The notes: generated by a model from the letters alone, not told the origin. 64,000 bases of DNA from Treponema sp. (GCA_022510905.1 JAFLSN010000004.1:54131-118130); one strand, 5' to 3'; numbered from the stretch's first letter, positions 33,637 to 42,097 are shown. Numbers and translations are program-made.

Positions 33637-35786
33637 ACAACCTCCTGCTGTGCCAAGGCGTTTGCACGTTTTTCGGCATCGGAAAGAAACACGCAAAAAA
33701 TGTTGCCGTAGCGCGAATCATGAACCAGATGCCCTGCATGTTCAACTTTCTTGACTTTTTCCGTTTTTGTTATGATTCTGTAGTCCAAATAGTCAATGCC
33801 GGAAGACTCTCCGTGCCCGATTTTGCTTGCAATCGTTTTTTGCACCCGTGCGAGGTCTTCTGGATGCACGAGCGTCTTAAAGCTGTTGTTGGAGTATTCA
33901 AGGAATTCACTTAGCGTGTCACAGCCAAACATCGTTATAAGCTCCTGGTTTGCAAACAGGATTTCTTCTTTTTCATCGGACGTGTACACGATAATTCCGC
34001 CTGGCATTTCCTGCGAAAGCTGGCTCATCAAATTGAAACCGTAGGTCTTGTCAAAGTGCGCGGTGTCGGCGGGTTTTTCGATTGGAAGCGCTTTTCCTTC
34101 CCGCACGCTTTCAAGGAATTCATCAATGGTCATGGGTTTTCCAAAATAGAAGCCCTGAATGCGTTCGCAGCCGATTTTTTTGAGGAACTCGTACTGTTCC
34201 TCGTTCTCCACCCCTTCGGAAAGTGTGTGAATGCCAAGGCGGTGGCTCATCGCAACAATGTCGGTGAGGATAATTCCGTTTTTACCGGTTGGACTGAATT
34301 TTCGCATAAAGCCCATGTCCAGCTTGATGACATCAAAGGTGTTTTCCTGCAACACGTTGAGCGATGCATATCCGTCGCCAAAGTCGTCCATCCAAACCTG
34401 AAATCCGTTTGCGTGCAGGGCATCTATCTGCTTTTGCAGCCAGCCGGGATTGTGCGAAAAGGCGCTTTCCGTAACCTCTATGTCTATCATGTTGTGGGGC
34501 ACGTTGTATTTGTCAACAATTTCAGTTATGGCTTTTACCATGTCCATCTGGTCAAAGTCTGTGCGGGTAAAATTTACTGAGACCGGCACTGGTTCTATTC
34601 CGTTTGATTTTCTCTTTTCGTACTCGCGGCACACTTCTTCCACCATGTACAGATCCATGCGTACACCAAGGTTGTAGTCCTCGATTACCGGAATGAACAC
34701 TCCCGGCGAAAGCTTTCCGCGCTGAGGATCTATCCAGCGGGCGAGTGCTTCAAAGTGGCATATTTCTTTTGTCGCGGTACGCACGATTGGCTGGTAGAAC
34801 ACCTTTATCCAGTGCTCCGAAAGCGCCTGGTCAAAGTGTGTCAGCACATGCTGGCGGTCGTTGTACTTTTTCATGAGTTTCTGGTCGTAATAACAGACCG
34901 TGGCGTTGTAGTTGCCGCGCAGGGTTGCACATGCTATTCGCGCGTAGTCAACTGCCGCTACAATGTCCGTGTCCTGCCCGTCTTCTTCTTTGAACACTCC
35001 GGCATGGAATTCAACAGCAGTGCCTTTTCCTGTGGAACGGATGCGGGTGCGCAGGATTTCAAGCATAGATTCCAGCCGGGATTGCGCCACCATAACCGCA
35101 AAGTGGTCGTCGGAAATGCGGCCCACCGGCATGTCGGTGAAAGTGCTCTGGAGAGTGGAAGCAACGTTTATGAGCAGATTGTCGCCTTCCGCATAACCGT
35201 AGCTGCTGTTGTATGATTTCATGTTTACCAGGTCGATGTACACTATGGCGCTCTTTTCGCCTGATTTTGCAAGGCGCTGTTTTTCGAGGCGGCACAACTT
35301 TTTAAAGAACGACATGTTGGGAAGGTTCGTGAGCGGATCCTTTTCCATTGTGCTGACGATGTACGTTTCTTCTGCAAGCCTGATGGTTTTTGCCACCCGC
35401 GCGAGAATCAGTTCCGGAACTTCAAAAGGCTTTGTTATAAAATCATAGGCACCTTGTTCAAAACTTTCTACTTCTGCGTCTTTGTGGCCTGTGAGCACGA
35501 TTACGGGAATGTGGCGCAGCATGTCATCGGTGCGCATTTCTTTTAGCACTTCAAATCCGTTTTTATTTGGCATGAACAGGTCGAGCAGCACTGCTGAAAT
35601 CATTCCGTGGTAATGGCGCATTTTTTGCAGGGCTTCCTGGCCGTCAGAAGCGGTTTCGATTTTATAGCGGGCTTCCAGAATATTTGCCAGCAGCATGCGG
35701 TTGATTTCTTCGTCATCAACAATAAGCACCAGCGGCTTTCCACGGTTTTCTTTTGAATGCACATCGGCATTTTGATTCTCTGGCAT
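33630..35786 (-). CDS. Response regulator with degenerate GGDEF, EAL phosphodiesterase and C-terminal PAS-like domain
   Basis: A 718-aa c-di-GMP protein. REC domain (residues 19-135) with DD at 24-25 and phosphoacceptor D69 (VLLDLFMPNKNG). GGDEF domain (about 145-300) where the signature reads SDDHF (225-229), so cyclase activity is unlikely. EAL domain (about 320-570) with FEALARW, VNFTRTDF, DDFGDGYASL, KLDMGF, LSEGVENEEQ and GFYFGKP, i.e. an apparently active phosphodiesterase. The last 140 residues look like a PAS fold (ILFANQELITMFGC; FKTLVHPEDLARVQ). It probably lowers c-di-GMP under phosphorelay control. AGAGG precedes ATG 35786; the frame extends upstream without support. Confidence 0.9.
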   Translation of the reverse strand: MPENQNADVHSKENRGKPLVLIVDDEEINRMLLANILEARYKIETASDGQEALQKMRHYHGMISAVLLDLFMPNKNGFEVLKEMRTDDMLRHIPVIVLTGHKDAEVESFEQGAYDFITKPFEVPELILARVAKTIRLAEETYIVSTMEKDPLTNLPNMSFFKKLCRLEKQRLAKSGEKSAIVYIDLVNMKSYNSSYGYAEGDNLLINVASTLQSTFTDMPVGRISDDHFAVMVAQSRLESMLEILRTRIRSTGKGTAVEFHAGVFKEEDGQDTDIVAAVDYARIACATLRGNYNATVCYYDQKLMKKYNDRQHVLTHFDQALSEHWIKVFYQPIVRTATKEICHFEALARWIDPQRGKLSPGVFIPVIEDYNLGVRMDLYMVEEVCREYEKRKSNGIEPVPVSVNFTRTDFDQMDMVKAITEIVDKYNVPHNMIDIEVTESAFSHNPGWLQKQIDALHANGFQVWMDDFGDGYASLNVLQENTFDVIKLDMGFMRKFSPTGKNGIILTDIVAMSHRLGIHTLSEGVENEEQYEFLKKIGCERIQGFYFGKPMTIDEFLESVREGKALPIEKPADTAHFDKTYGFNLMSQLSQEMPGGIIVYTSDEKEEILFANQELITMFGCDTLSEFLEYSNNSFKTLVHPEDLARVQKTIASKIGHGESSGIDYLDYRIITKTEKVKKVEHAGHLVHDSRYGNIFCVFLSDAEKRANALAQQEVVC

Positions 35787-36172
35787 TTTACAACCTCTTG
35801 TTTTCATCATTGGGAACGGTTGCACTTGCATATGCACACCCTGCGACCGCCCAGATTTTTGCTTGAAAAACTGGCACAAGTATAGCATACCTGCACATGT
35901 TTTGCTAGATTAAAACACCCACTTTCCGTATTGACTTGCAGGAAGGAAGCTTGCGCAACAGAAACGGATTTTATATTTTCATGTTTCACTGGATCGGATT
36001 GTAAAAAATATTACGTGTTTTTTTTGCATGAGTTGGCGTACCCCGCGTTTTTTTTAATCCGTCGAAAACTTGCGTTTCAAAAATGCCGTATGGATGTTTC
36101 CTGCGGTGTGAGAATGGGCAAAATATAAGGAATAATCCTTTTGCCGCGATGCTTGCGCTTTTCGGCATTAGC
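35787..36172. other. Intergenic region between divergent genes, nothing recognised
   Basis: About 390 bp with T-rich stretches and no convincing ORF. It must hold the promoter of the REC-EAL gene, but no clear -35/-10 pair was fixed by eye. Confidence 0.4.
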
Positions 36173-36201
36173 TTGCATGAACAAAAAAAAATGCGTACAC
36201 T
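36173..36201 (+). promoter_or_regulatory. Promoter of the GH2 gene, -10 box next to the start codon
   Basis: TTGCAT (36173-36178), 17-bp spacer, TACACT (36196-36201), 7 bp to ATG 36209; no good Shine-Dalgarno. Confidence 0.5.
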
Positions 36202-36208
36202 CGGTGGC

Positions 36209-38620
36209 ATGAAAAACAAGATTTTTTTGAACGATGCTTTTTATTTTTCACCTGAATTCGATGAAAAAATGCTTCTGCCGTCATACCGCGCACGGCTGGA
36301 GAAAGTTAGAATTCCACATTCCGTTGTGCAGATGCCATTGAATGATTTTGATGAATCCTGCTACCAGCTTTGCTCCGCCTACCGTACCACGTTTTTCACC
36401 CAGCTTGCCTGGAAGGGAATGCGGGTGCTGCTCACTGTTGAAGGCGCCGCCCATAAAAGCGAAGTGTTCCTGAATGGAAAAAATCTTGCCTCACATTGCT
36501 GCGGATACACCGCCTTTACTGTTGATTTGACGGAGTATCTTTCGCCGGCTGGAAAAAACAATGTGCTGGTTATCAGGCTCGACAGCCGCGAAACGCTTGA
36601 CCAGCCGCCATTCGGTTTTGTTGTGGACTACATGACTTTTGGCGGAATATACCGCGATGTTTATCTTCAGATAAAATCCCCTGTTTATATCCAAGATGTG
36701 GCTGTAACCACAAAAGAACAGCATTTTTCAAGTGCCGTGCGTCTCAGCACTGAACCGGGAGCTGCGGGATTTATTGTGCGCCAGCGTGTGGTACCATGCG
36801 GGGCGGACGGTGCTGTTCCCGTTTCGGAATGTGAAACCGGGGCCGCTTCACAAACTGTGCTCACCGCCATGGACGTTGCGCCTGTGGTGCGCTGGTCGCT
36901 TGAGCAGCCCGCGCTGTACCTTGCCGTTACGGAACTGGTCGATTTTGGCGGACATGTCGTTGACACCCATGTGGTGCGTTTCGGCTTCCGGGACATTGTG
37001 TTTAACGCGGACGGCTTTTTTCTGAACGGCAAAAAAATCAAGCTTCGTGGATTGAACCGCCACCAGAGTTTTCCATACGTAGGCTATGCCATGCCCAAAA
37101 ACATGCAGAGGGACGATGCTGATATTCTGAAATATGAACTTGGGCTGAATGAAGTGCGCACATCCCATTATCCGCAGAGCCAGCATTTTATTGACCGCTG
37201 CGATGAAATCGGCCTGTTGGTGTTCACGGAAATTCCCGGCTGGCAGCACATCGGCGGCGGGCATTGGCAGGAACTTGCAGTGCAGAATGTGCGCGACATG
37301 GTGGTGCAGTACAGGAACCATCCTTCAATTTTTTTGTGGGGCGTCAGAATCAACGAAAGCCTCGACAACGATGCGCTATATGAAAAAACAAACGAAGCTG
37401 CCCGCACTCTTGATGCCACAAGGCCGACTGGAGGCGTGCGCTATCTCCGCCACAGCCATCTGCTTGAAGACGTTTACACATTCAACGACTTTAGCCACTA
37501 CGGGCCAAATGCCGGCTGTCTCAAAAAAAGCGACGTAACTGAAACCGATGCCGCAGGCTATATGATAACGGAATACAATGGGCACATGTTTCCCACAAAG
37601 AGTTTTGACGATGAAGGGCACCGCACCGAACATGCGCTGCGCTATGCGCGAGTGCTTGACGCTGTAGCTTCTTCCGCAGACTGTGCGGGCGCGAGTGGCT
37701 GGTGCGCATTTGACTACAACACCCATCAGGGCTTCGGCTCGGGCGACCGTGTGTGCTATCACGGCGTGATGGATATGTTCCGCAACCCAAAGCAGGCGGC
37801 GGCAGTCTACAAAAGCCAGCAGGATGCATCCGTGGTAGGCGATGTGCTTGAAGTCAGTTCAGGCATGGACATCGGCGAATATCCTGCGAGTGTTCTAGGC
37901 CCCGTGTGGGTTTACACCAATGCCGACTATGTGCGGCTTTACATCAACGGCACAGTCATAAAAGACTATCATTCCTCCGATTCTCCGTTTGCGCATCTTG
38001 CGCATGGTCCGATTCTGGTAGATGATTTTATCGGGAACCGCCTCGTAGACGAAGAGCACTATGCGCCAGAAGATGCCCGCGCGCTAAAGGCAATCATCTG
38101 CGCAATCCAAAAACATGGTGAATCTCTCATGCCGTTCAGATTGAAGATGAAAGCCTTTTGGCTTGGGCTGAGAGGCGTTGCTTCAAAAAAACGCATCAGT
38201 GAGCTGTTCGGAAAATACCTTGGAAGCTGGGGAGGCTCGGTGAGCACTTACCGCTTTGAGGCGTTCAGAAATGGCGAGCTTGTAAAGACTGTCGTAAAGG
38301 TTCCTGGAAAGACCGTGCGGGTGAGCGCGGCGGCGCGGCGAACATTGCTGGTGGAAGACGAAACGTATGACGTTTCCGCCATTTCATTGACAGCCCGCGA
38401 CGAATGGGGGAACATCCGTCCGTACATGCAGGAAGCTGTTCTTGTGGAAGCTAGCGGTGCGGTGTCTGTTATCGGGCCTGCCGCGCTCTCGCTCAAAGGC
38501 GGAATGGCGGCCGTGTATGTCAAAACGCTCGGCAAGGCAGGAAAAGGCGCGGTTACCATCACAGACTGGAACGGCGCCAAGACAAAAATAGCATTTACAG
38601 TGCGTGTCAAAAAATTGTAG
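36209..38620 (+). CDS. Glycoside hydrolase family 2 protein (beta-galactosidase/beta-glucuronidase type)
   Basis: An 803-aa cytosolic hydrolase with no signal peptide. Order of domains: jelly-roll sugar-binding domain (about 50-180, with FFTQLAWKGMRVLLTVEGAA, FLNGKNLASHCCGYTAFTVD), Ig-like sandwich (about 185-295), TIM barrel (about 300-590), then further beta domains. The barrel has KLRGLNRHQSFPYVGYAM, LNEVRTSHYPQS, FLWGVRINES with the acid/base Glu, and YMITEYNGHM with the likely nucleophile Glu. Exact specificity cannot be read. It implies use of oligosaccharides taken up from the environment. Apparently leaderless and monocistronic; hisH follows with its own promoter. Confidence 0.88.
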   Translation: MKNKIFLNDAFYFSPEFDEKMLLPSYRARLEKVRIPHSVVQMPLNDFDESCYQLCSAYRTTFFTQLAWKGMRVLLTVEGAAHKSEVFLNGKNLASHCCGYTAFTVDLTEYLSPAGKNNVLVIRLDSRETLDQPPFGFVVDYMTFGGIYRDVYLQIKSPVYIQDVAVTTKEQHFSSAVRLSTEPGAAGFIVRQRVVPCGADGAVPVSECETGAASQTVLTAMDVAPVVRWSLEQPALYLAVTELVDFGGHVVDTHVVRFGFRDIVFNADGFFLNGKKIKLRGLNRHQSFPYVGYAMPKNMQRDDADILKYELGLNEVRTSHYPQSQHFIDRCDEIGLLVFTEIPGWQHIGGGHWQELAVQNVRDMVVQYRNHPSIFLWGVRINESLDNDALYEKTNEAARTLDATRPTGGVRYLRHSHLLEDVYTFNDFSHYGPNAGCLKKSDVTETDAAGYMITEYNGHMFPTKSFDDEGHRTEHALRYARVLDAVASSADCAGASGWCAFDYNTHQGFGSGDRVCYHGVMDMFRNPKQAAAVYKSQQDASVVGDVLEVSSGMDIGEYPASVLGPVWVYTNADYVRLYINGTVIKDYHSSDSPFAHLAHGPILVDDFIGNRLVDEEHYAPEDARALKAIICAIQKHGESLMPFRLKMKAFWLGLRGVASKKRISELFGKYLGSWGGSVSTYRFEAFRNGELVKTVVKVPGKTVRVSAAARRTLLVEDETYDVSAISLTARDEWGNIRPYMQEAVLVEASGAVSVIGPAALSLKGGMAAVYVKTLGKAGKGAVTITDWNGAKTKIAFTVRVKKL

Positions 38621-38635
38621 GGTTCCGTTTGCCTG

Positions 38636-38664
38636 TTGACTGTCAAACTTATTCACGTTAAAAT
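38636..38664 (+). promoter_or_regulatory. hisHF promoter, -10 box next to the start codon
   Basis: TTGACT (38636-38641), exact 17-bp spacer, TAAAAT (38659-38664), 7 bp to ATG 38672. Transcription would begin at or one base from the A of the ATG. Confidence 0.6.
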
Positions 38665-38671
38665 TCAGCTT

Positions 38672-39352
38672 ATGACTGGAATTGTTGATTACAATGCGGG
38701 CAACATCAAAAGCGTTGAACGTGCGTTTTCTGCCCTGCATACACCGTTCGTCCTATCAAAAAATCCACGTGATTTGGAAACTGCCGACCGTATTATTTTT
38801 CCCGGCGTGGGAGACGCTGCCTACGCCATGGAACAGCTCAGGCTCACCGGCTTTGATACATTTCTTGCCGACTGGGCTGCGAGCGGAAAACCGCTTATGG
38901 GCATCTGCATTGGTGCGCAGATTATGTTTGACTACAGCGAGGAGCAGGACACAAAATGCCTTGGCTTGATAGCCGGTTCCATTCGCCATTTTTCAGAACT
39001 GTGGAATGAGCGGCACCCGAACGAAGAGGAGCACAAGGAGCACGCCATGCTGCGCAACAACCGCAAAGTGCCGCACATGGGCTGGAACGATGTTACCTTC
39101 TGCGGCGCGGAATCAAAACTGCTTGCAGGAATCCCGGATCACAGCGATTTTTATTTTGTCCATTCCTACGTCATACATCCGATGGATCCTGCCGTCATCA
39201 GGGGCTATGCCGACTACGGCACCATGGTTCCTGCGGTAATCGAAAAGGACAATCTTTCGGCTTTTCAGTTCCATCCTGAAAAATCGGGCGAATGGGGGCT
39301 GCGCATCCTGAAAAACTATGTGGCCGCCGACAATTCTGAAGGAGGCCGGTAA
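38672..39352 (+). CDS. hisH: Imidazole glycerol phosphate synthase, glutaminase subunit
   Basis: Class I glutamine amidotransferase feeding ammonia to HisF. The 226-aa product (MTGIVDYNAGNIKSVERAF) has IIFPGVGDAAYAM, nucleophile Cys79 in LMGICIGAQIMF, and the His-Glu pair in FQFHPEKSGEWG. A charged insert (NERHPNEEEHKEHAML) near residue 115 is longer than in many HisH. No Shine-Dalgarno; promoter geometry suggests a leaderless mRNA. The stop overlaps the hisF ATG. No other his genes are in the window, so histidine synthesis is either scattered or this pair serves another pathway. Confidence 0.93.
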   Translation: MTGIVDYNAGNIKSVERAFSALHTPFVLSKNPRDLETADRIIFPGVGDAAYAMEQLRLTGFDTFLADWAASGKPLMGICIGAQIMFDYSEEQDTKCLGLIAGSIRHFSELWNERHPNEEEHKEHAMLRNNRKVPHMGWNDVTFCGAESKLLAGIPDHSDFYFVHSYVIHPMDPAVIRGYADYGTMVPAVIEKDNLSAFQFHPEKSGEWGLRILKNYVAADNSEGGR

Positions 39353-40116
39353 TGCTCAAACGGCGAATAATCATCTGTCTTGACGTAAAAGACGGGCGCA
39401 CTACCAAGGGCGTGAAATTTCAGAACAATCTTGACATCGGCGACCCGGTGGACATGGCCGCTGAATACTACCGGCAGGGTGTTGACGAGCTTGTGTTTTA
39501 CGACATCATGGCGAGCGCAAACGGCCGCGGACCTATCCTTGACTTGATTGCGCGTGTCGCAAGCCAGGTGTTCATTCCGTTCTGTGTAGGCGGAGGAATC
39601 GGTTCTCTTGACGACATTCGCGCGACAATCCTTGCAGGGGCCGAAAAAGTGTCACTCAATTCGCAGGCGGTAAAGCATCCCGAGCTGATTCGTGACGGGG
39701 CGCGTGTGTTCGGAAACCAGTGCATGGTGCTTGGCATGGACGTTTCCCGCGATGATGACATGCCGAGCGGCTACCGTGTGTATATAAACGGCGGCCGTGT
39801 CGCCACGGATCTTGACGCGCTTGAATGGGCCCAAAAAGCGGTGGAGCTTGGCGCGGGGGAGATTGTGCTCAATTCCATTGATACTGACGGAACCCGCGAC
39901 GGATACGAGCTTGCCCTGACCCGCATGATTGCCGAGTCGGTGAGCGTTCCGGTGATTGCCTCTGGAGGCGGCGGCAGACCTGAGCATTTGGTTTCGGTGC
40001 TTACTGACGGAAAAGCCCAGGCTGCGCTGATTGCCAGCATGGTGCATTCCGGCGAATACACTGTGCGCGGCATAAAAGAGGCCCTGGACAAGGCGAACGT
40101 GCCTGTCCGTCTGTGA
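39352..40116 (+). CDS. hisF: Imidazole glycerol phosphate synthase, cyclase subunit
   Basis: A 254-aa TIM-barrel partner of HisH. Catalytic Asp in RRIIICLDVKDGRT, phosphate motifs PFCVGGGIGSLDDIRATILAG and VPVIASGGGGRPEHLV, and NSIDTDGTRDGYELALT with the second catalytic Asp region are intact. Start ATG overlaps the hisH stop (TAATG). Confidence 0.95.
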   Translation: MLKRRIIICLDVKDGRTTKGVKFQNNLDIGDPVDMAAEYYRQGVDELVFYDIMASANGRGPILDLIARVASQVFIPFCVGGGIGSLDDIRATILAGAEKVSLNSQAVKHPELIRDGARVFGNQCMVLGMDVSRDDDMPSGYRVYINGGRVATDLDALEWAQKAVELGAGEIVLNSIDTDGTRDGYELALTRMIAESVSVPVIASGGGGRPEHLVSVLTDGKAQAALIASMVHSGEYTVRGIKEALDKANVPVRL

Positions 40117-40177
40117 CAGGCCCTTCTGTGCGGGGCAAAGCAAGTTCGCAAGACAATTGCCGTCCTGCCGTCTTCCT

Positions 40178-40268
40178 TAAATCAACACACTCCAACGCAG
40201 AAGCAAGGCTCCAAGCCTGGGGCCAGCTTCGCAGAAGCACAGTATGTACCATTTCCGCACGAATAAAA
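40178..40268 (-). repeat. Dispersed intergenic repeat, full inverted copy
   Basis: Reads ATCAACACACTCCAACGC, GGCTCCAAGCC, TTCGCAGAAGCACAGTATGT and TTTCCGCACGAAT, the reverse complement of the copy at 29187-29275, with similarity continuing a few bases beyond (AAAACCTGACGG here against GACGGTTTTA there). Confidence 0.75.
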
Positions 40269-40345
40269 CCTGACGGCCGTGTTCATTTCCACGCTGTTTT
40301 ATGGGCCCCTTTCATTGCTGAGGAACGACCGTGCTTTGCGGCAGC

Positions 40346-40487
40346 GTTTAAAACAAAATATTTAAAGCCCAAGTCTGCGTCATGTTTAAACAAAATATTT
40401 TAAGTCTCCAGCACGTGTATTCGGTTTAAAATATTTTGTTTAAAAGCAAAAGCATGGTGTTCCGCGTTTAAACAAAATATTTTAAAG
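40346..40487. repeat. Cluster of four AT-rich ~20-bp repeats with regular spacing
   Basis: Variants of TTTAAACAAAATATTTTAAA occur at 40346-40367, 40384-40404, 40424-40447 (inverted) and 40466-40487. Starts are 38-42 bp apart with unrelated GC-rich spacers of 16-20 bp. Each contains the palindrome AAAATATTTT (the first a shorter form). The 40-bp rhythm resembles that of the separate GTAGAAAATCTAC arrays. No gene lies between hisF and queD. Confidence 0.75.
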
Positions 40488-40522
40488 GCAAGAACAGATG
40501 CTTTCTGCTGAATTTTTGACTG

Positions 40523-40993
40523 CTATGGTTCTACCGCAAAACGGGCGCGGCTTGTTTCTGTTTCAAAAACGTCAACGGCGTACAGGTACGGCTTTTGCAT
40601 GTGCGGGGGTGCGGCATTGGGTCGGGGCGCTTCCTCTGCCGGGCAGGGCTCGCCATGGACTGGTTCCTGCCGCGATTCCTCGGGAAAACATGAAAGCTGT
40701 GGCAGCTCTGCTACAATCCCGCGGTAGATGTATTCCGCGATGCGTTCTGCGCTTGGATTCTGGCTGAATGCGGCTATGTCGTTCAGGTTGCGGTGGTCAA
40801 GTGTGCCGCACACGGAACGTAGCGCCTTTTTTAGCACCGAAAAATCAAGGAGCATTCCTCCTTTGTCGAGCACGTCTCCGCGCACATGGGCATACACGGT
40901 GTAGTTGTGGCCGTGGAGCTGTTCACATTTGCCATGGTAGTCATTCAAAAAATGGGCCGCGCTGAAACCGGCCTCCACACGAACTTCATACAT
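40523..40993 (-). CDS. queD: 6-carboxy-tetrahydropterin synthase (QueD/PTPS family)
   Basis: Queuosine precursor enzyme. The 156-aa product (MYEVRVEAGFSAAHFLNDYH) has the zinc ligands in FSAAHFL and LHGHNY, the catalytic Cys in HGKCEQLHGHNY, and LDHRNLND. Between about residue 100 and 140 there is an insert rich in Pro, Glu and Ala (LPQLSCFPEESRQEPVHG, PCPAEEAPRPNAAPPH) before the final YLYAVDVFETETSRARF strand with the usual E-T. The insert is unusual for the family. Promoter geometry suggests a leaderless mRNA. No other queuosine gene is adjacent. Confidence 0.9.
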   Translation of the reverse strand: MYEVRVEAGFSAAHFLNDYHGKCEQLHGHNYTVYAHVRGDVLDKGGMLLDFSVLKKALRSVCGTLDHRNLNDIAAFSQNPSAERIAEYIYRGIVAELPQLSCFPEESRQEPVHGEPCPAEEAPRPNAAPPHMQKPYLYAVDVFETETSRARFAVEP

Positions 40994-40999
40994 GCATTC

Positions 41000-41028
41000 A
41001 GTATAAATGCAAATTCGCTTTGCAACAA
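41000..41028 (-). promoter_or_regulatory. queD promoter, -10 box next to the start codon
   Basis: Minus strand TTGTTG (41028-41023), 17-bp spacer, TATACT (41005-41000), 6 bp to ATG 40993. Confidence 0.55.
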
Positions 41029-41067
41029 GCCAAAAGTCGGCACCTTCCTGCCGGTGCTGCATTGTTT

Positions 41068-41140
41068 TGTTGATTCGTGCGGAAAAGGGTAAATGCCGCG
41101 CTTTTGCAAAGCCGGCCCATTGCTTGAAGCTGTGCTGTAA
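41068..41140 (+). repeat. Dispersed intergenic repeat, left part only
   Basis: Reads TGATTCGTGCGGAAAAGGG, GCTTTTGCAAAGCCGGCCCA and TTGCTTGAAGCTGTGCTG; the right end (GCGTC-GG-TGTGTTGATT) is missing. Confidence 0.65.
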
Positions 41141-41151
41141 ATAATGGTGAG

Positions 41152-41380
41152 AAGGAATGTTTAAAATCAGCCGCACAGATAGTGCGTCTGATTTTGACTC
41201 CGGGTTTTCTGCGAAAATTCGGTTATTGGCTTCCGTTTCTCACTCCGTTGCGGAACGGCGTTTCAAGCGATGAAAAAAGTTGATATTTTTTCATCGCTTG
41301 AAATATAGGAATGTTTAAAATCAGCCGCACAGATGGCGCCTCTGATTTTAACTCCGGGTTTTATGCGAAAACTCGGTTAT
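41152..41380. repeat. 75-bp direct duplication flanking an 18-bp-stem hairpin
   Basis: About 41154-41227 and 41307-41380 are near-identical (AATGTTTAAAATCAGCCGCA, CTGATTTT-ACTCCGGGTTTT, CTCGGTTATTG) 153 bp apart. Between them TTTCAAGCGATGAAAAAA (41261-41278) pairs perfectly with TTTTTTCATCGCTTGAAA (41286-41303) over GTTGATA. Reads like a partially duplicated small element or a strong bidirectional terminator; no coding potential. Confidence 0.7.
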
Positions 41381-41955
41381 TGTATTATCCGCGTCGCGGC
41401 TAGTTTTTTAACGCGAACCGACTCGCTGTCCTCGGAAACTGTTTTAGCAGCAAGCCGCAAGGCGCAGTTTCGGGTGAGTGGGTTTCAGAGGATGGTGAAC
41501 TTTAATGAAAGGTATGTCCACTTGGCTGCGATACATTGCAAGAACAACACACCTGCAAAGGCCAAAGACTTCTTTGATCACTACTCAATGGGCAAATTTC
41601 AGAAAAATCATATCCGCATTATGCGTCGGGGGTGTTGATTCCCAAATTGCGGAGCAGGGCATGGGGCCCAGGTTCCCGCAAAGGCATGTCTTGAAATCCT
41701 GATTGAACGCATGCAGAAACAATCCATGTGTTTGCTGCTGGACTTTAAGGCTCCCTGCATAAAAAGCGTGGACTTGCGGCTGCCAATAATTTTGTCGCAT
41801 GTTCTTGTGCCCCATGCTGGCTGATGTATTCCGTTTTGAAACAGGCAGATCCTGTGCCCAAGGCTTCGTTCATTCCGTGATCGGTGGACTGGCGCAAAGT
41901 CTAAAGCCCGGCTGAGAGTGTTTTGGGTGAATCCATAAAAGGCACGTAATCCCAC
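41381..41955. other. No intact gene; possible decayed coding DNA
   Basis: Open frames here (for example plus 41333-41638 and minus 41608-41988) have no ribosome binding site and mixed composition. The region between the repeats and the feo promoter looks like decayed or mobile DNA that I could not identify. Confidence 0.4.
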
Positions 41956-42009
41956 TTGACAGCTCTGCTTCTTGTTAGTATATTGCAATCGTGGTTGACA
42001 TATACTAAC
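41956..42009 (+). promoter_or_regulatory. feo operon promoter with inverted-repeat operator
   Basis: TTGACA (41956-41961), 17-bp spacer, TATATT (41979-41984) is a consensus promoter. GTTAGTATAT (41974-41983), covering the -10, is the exact inverse of ATATACTAAC (42000-42009). Another CTAAC follows at 42025-42029, 20 bp (two helix turns) from the CTAAC at 42005. CTAAC/GTTAG half sites recall DtxR-family metal regulators more than the classical Fur box. Leader of about 110 nt to feoA. Confidence 0.65.
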
Positions 42010-42097
42010 TTTTGTTTAACAGGTCTAACCGTCTTTCATGCACCGCATGGTATGCGCGCAGGAATCGATTTATTGTTGTCAAGACGAGGAAAGCACT

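Noticed and set aside
36083..36208. Longer GH2 protein with an N-terminal extension
   Set aside because: The upstream frame is not domain-like and would overlap the promoter; ATG 36209 fits the fold start.
40346..40487. AT-rich 20-mer cluster as a mini-CRISPR
   Set aside because: One of four units is inverted, spacers are only 16-20 bp, repeats vary in sequence, and no cas genes are present.
41333..41638. 101-aa plus-strand ORF between queD and feo
   Set aside because: It begins inside the 75-bp duplication, has no ribosome binding site and no recognisable motif; may be decayed DNA.
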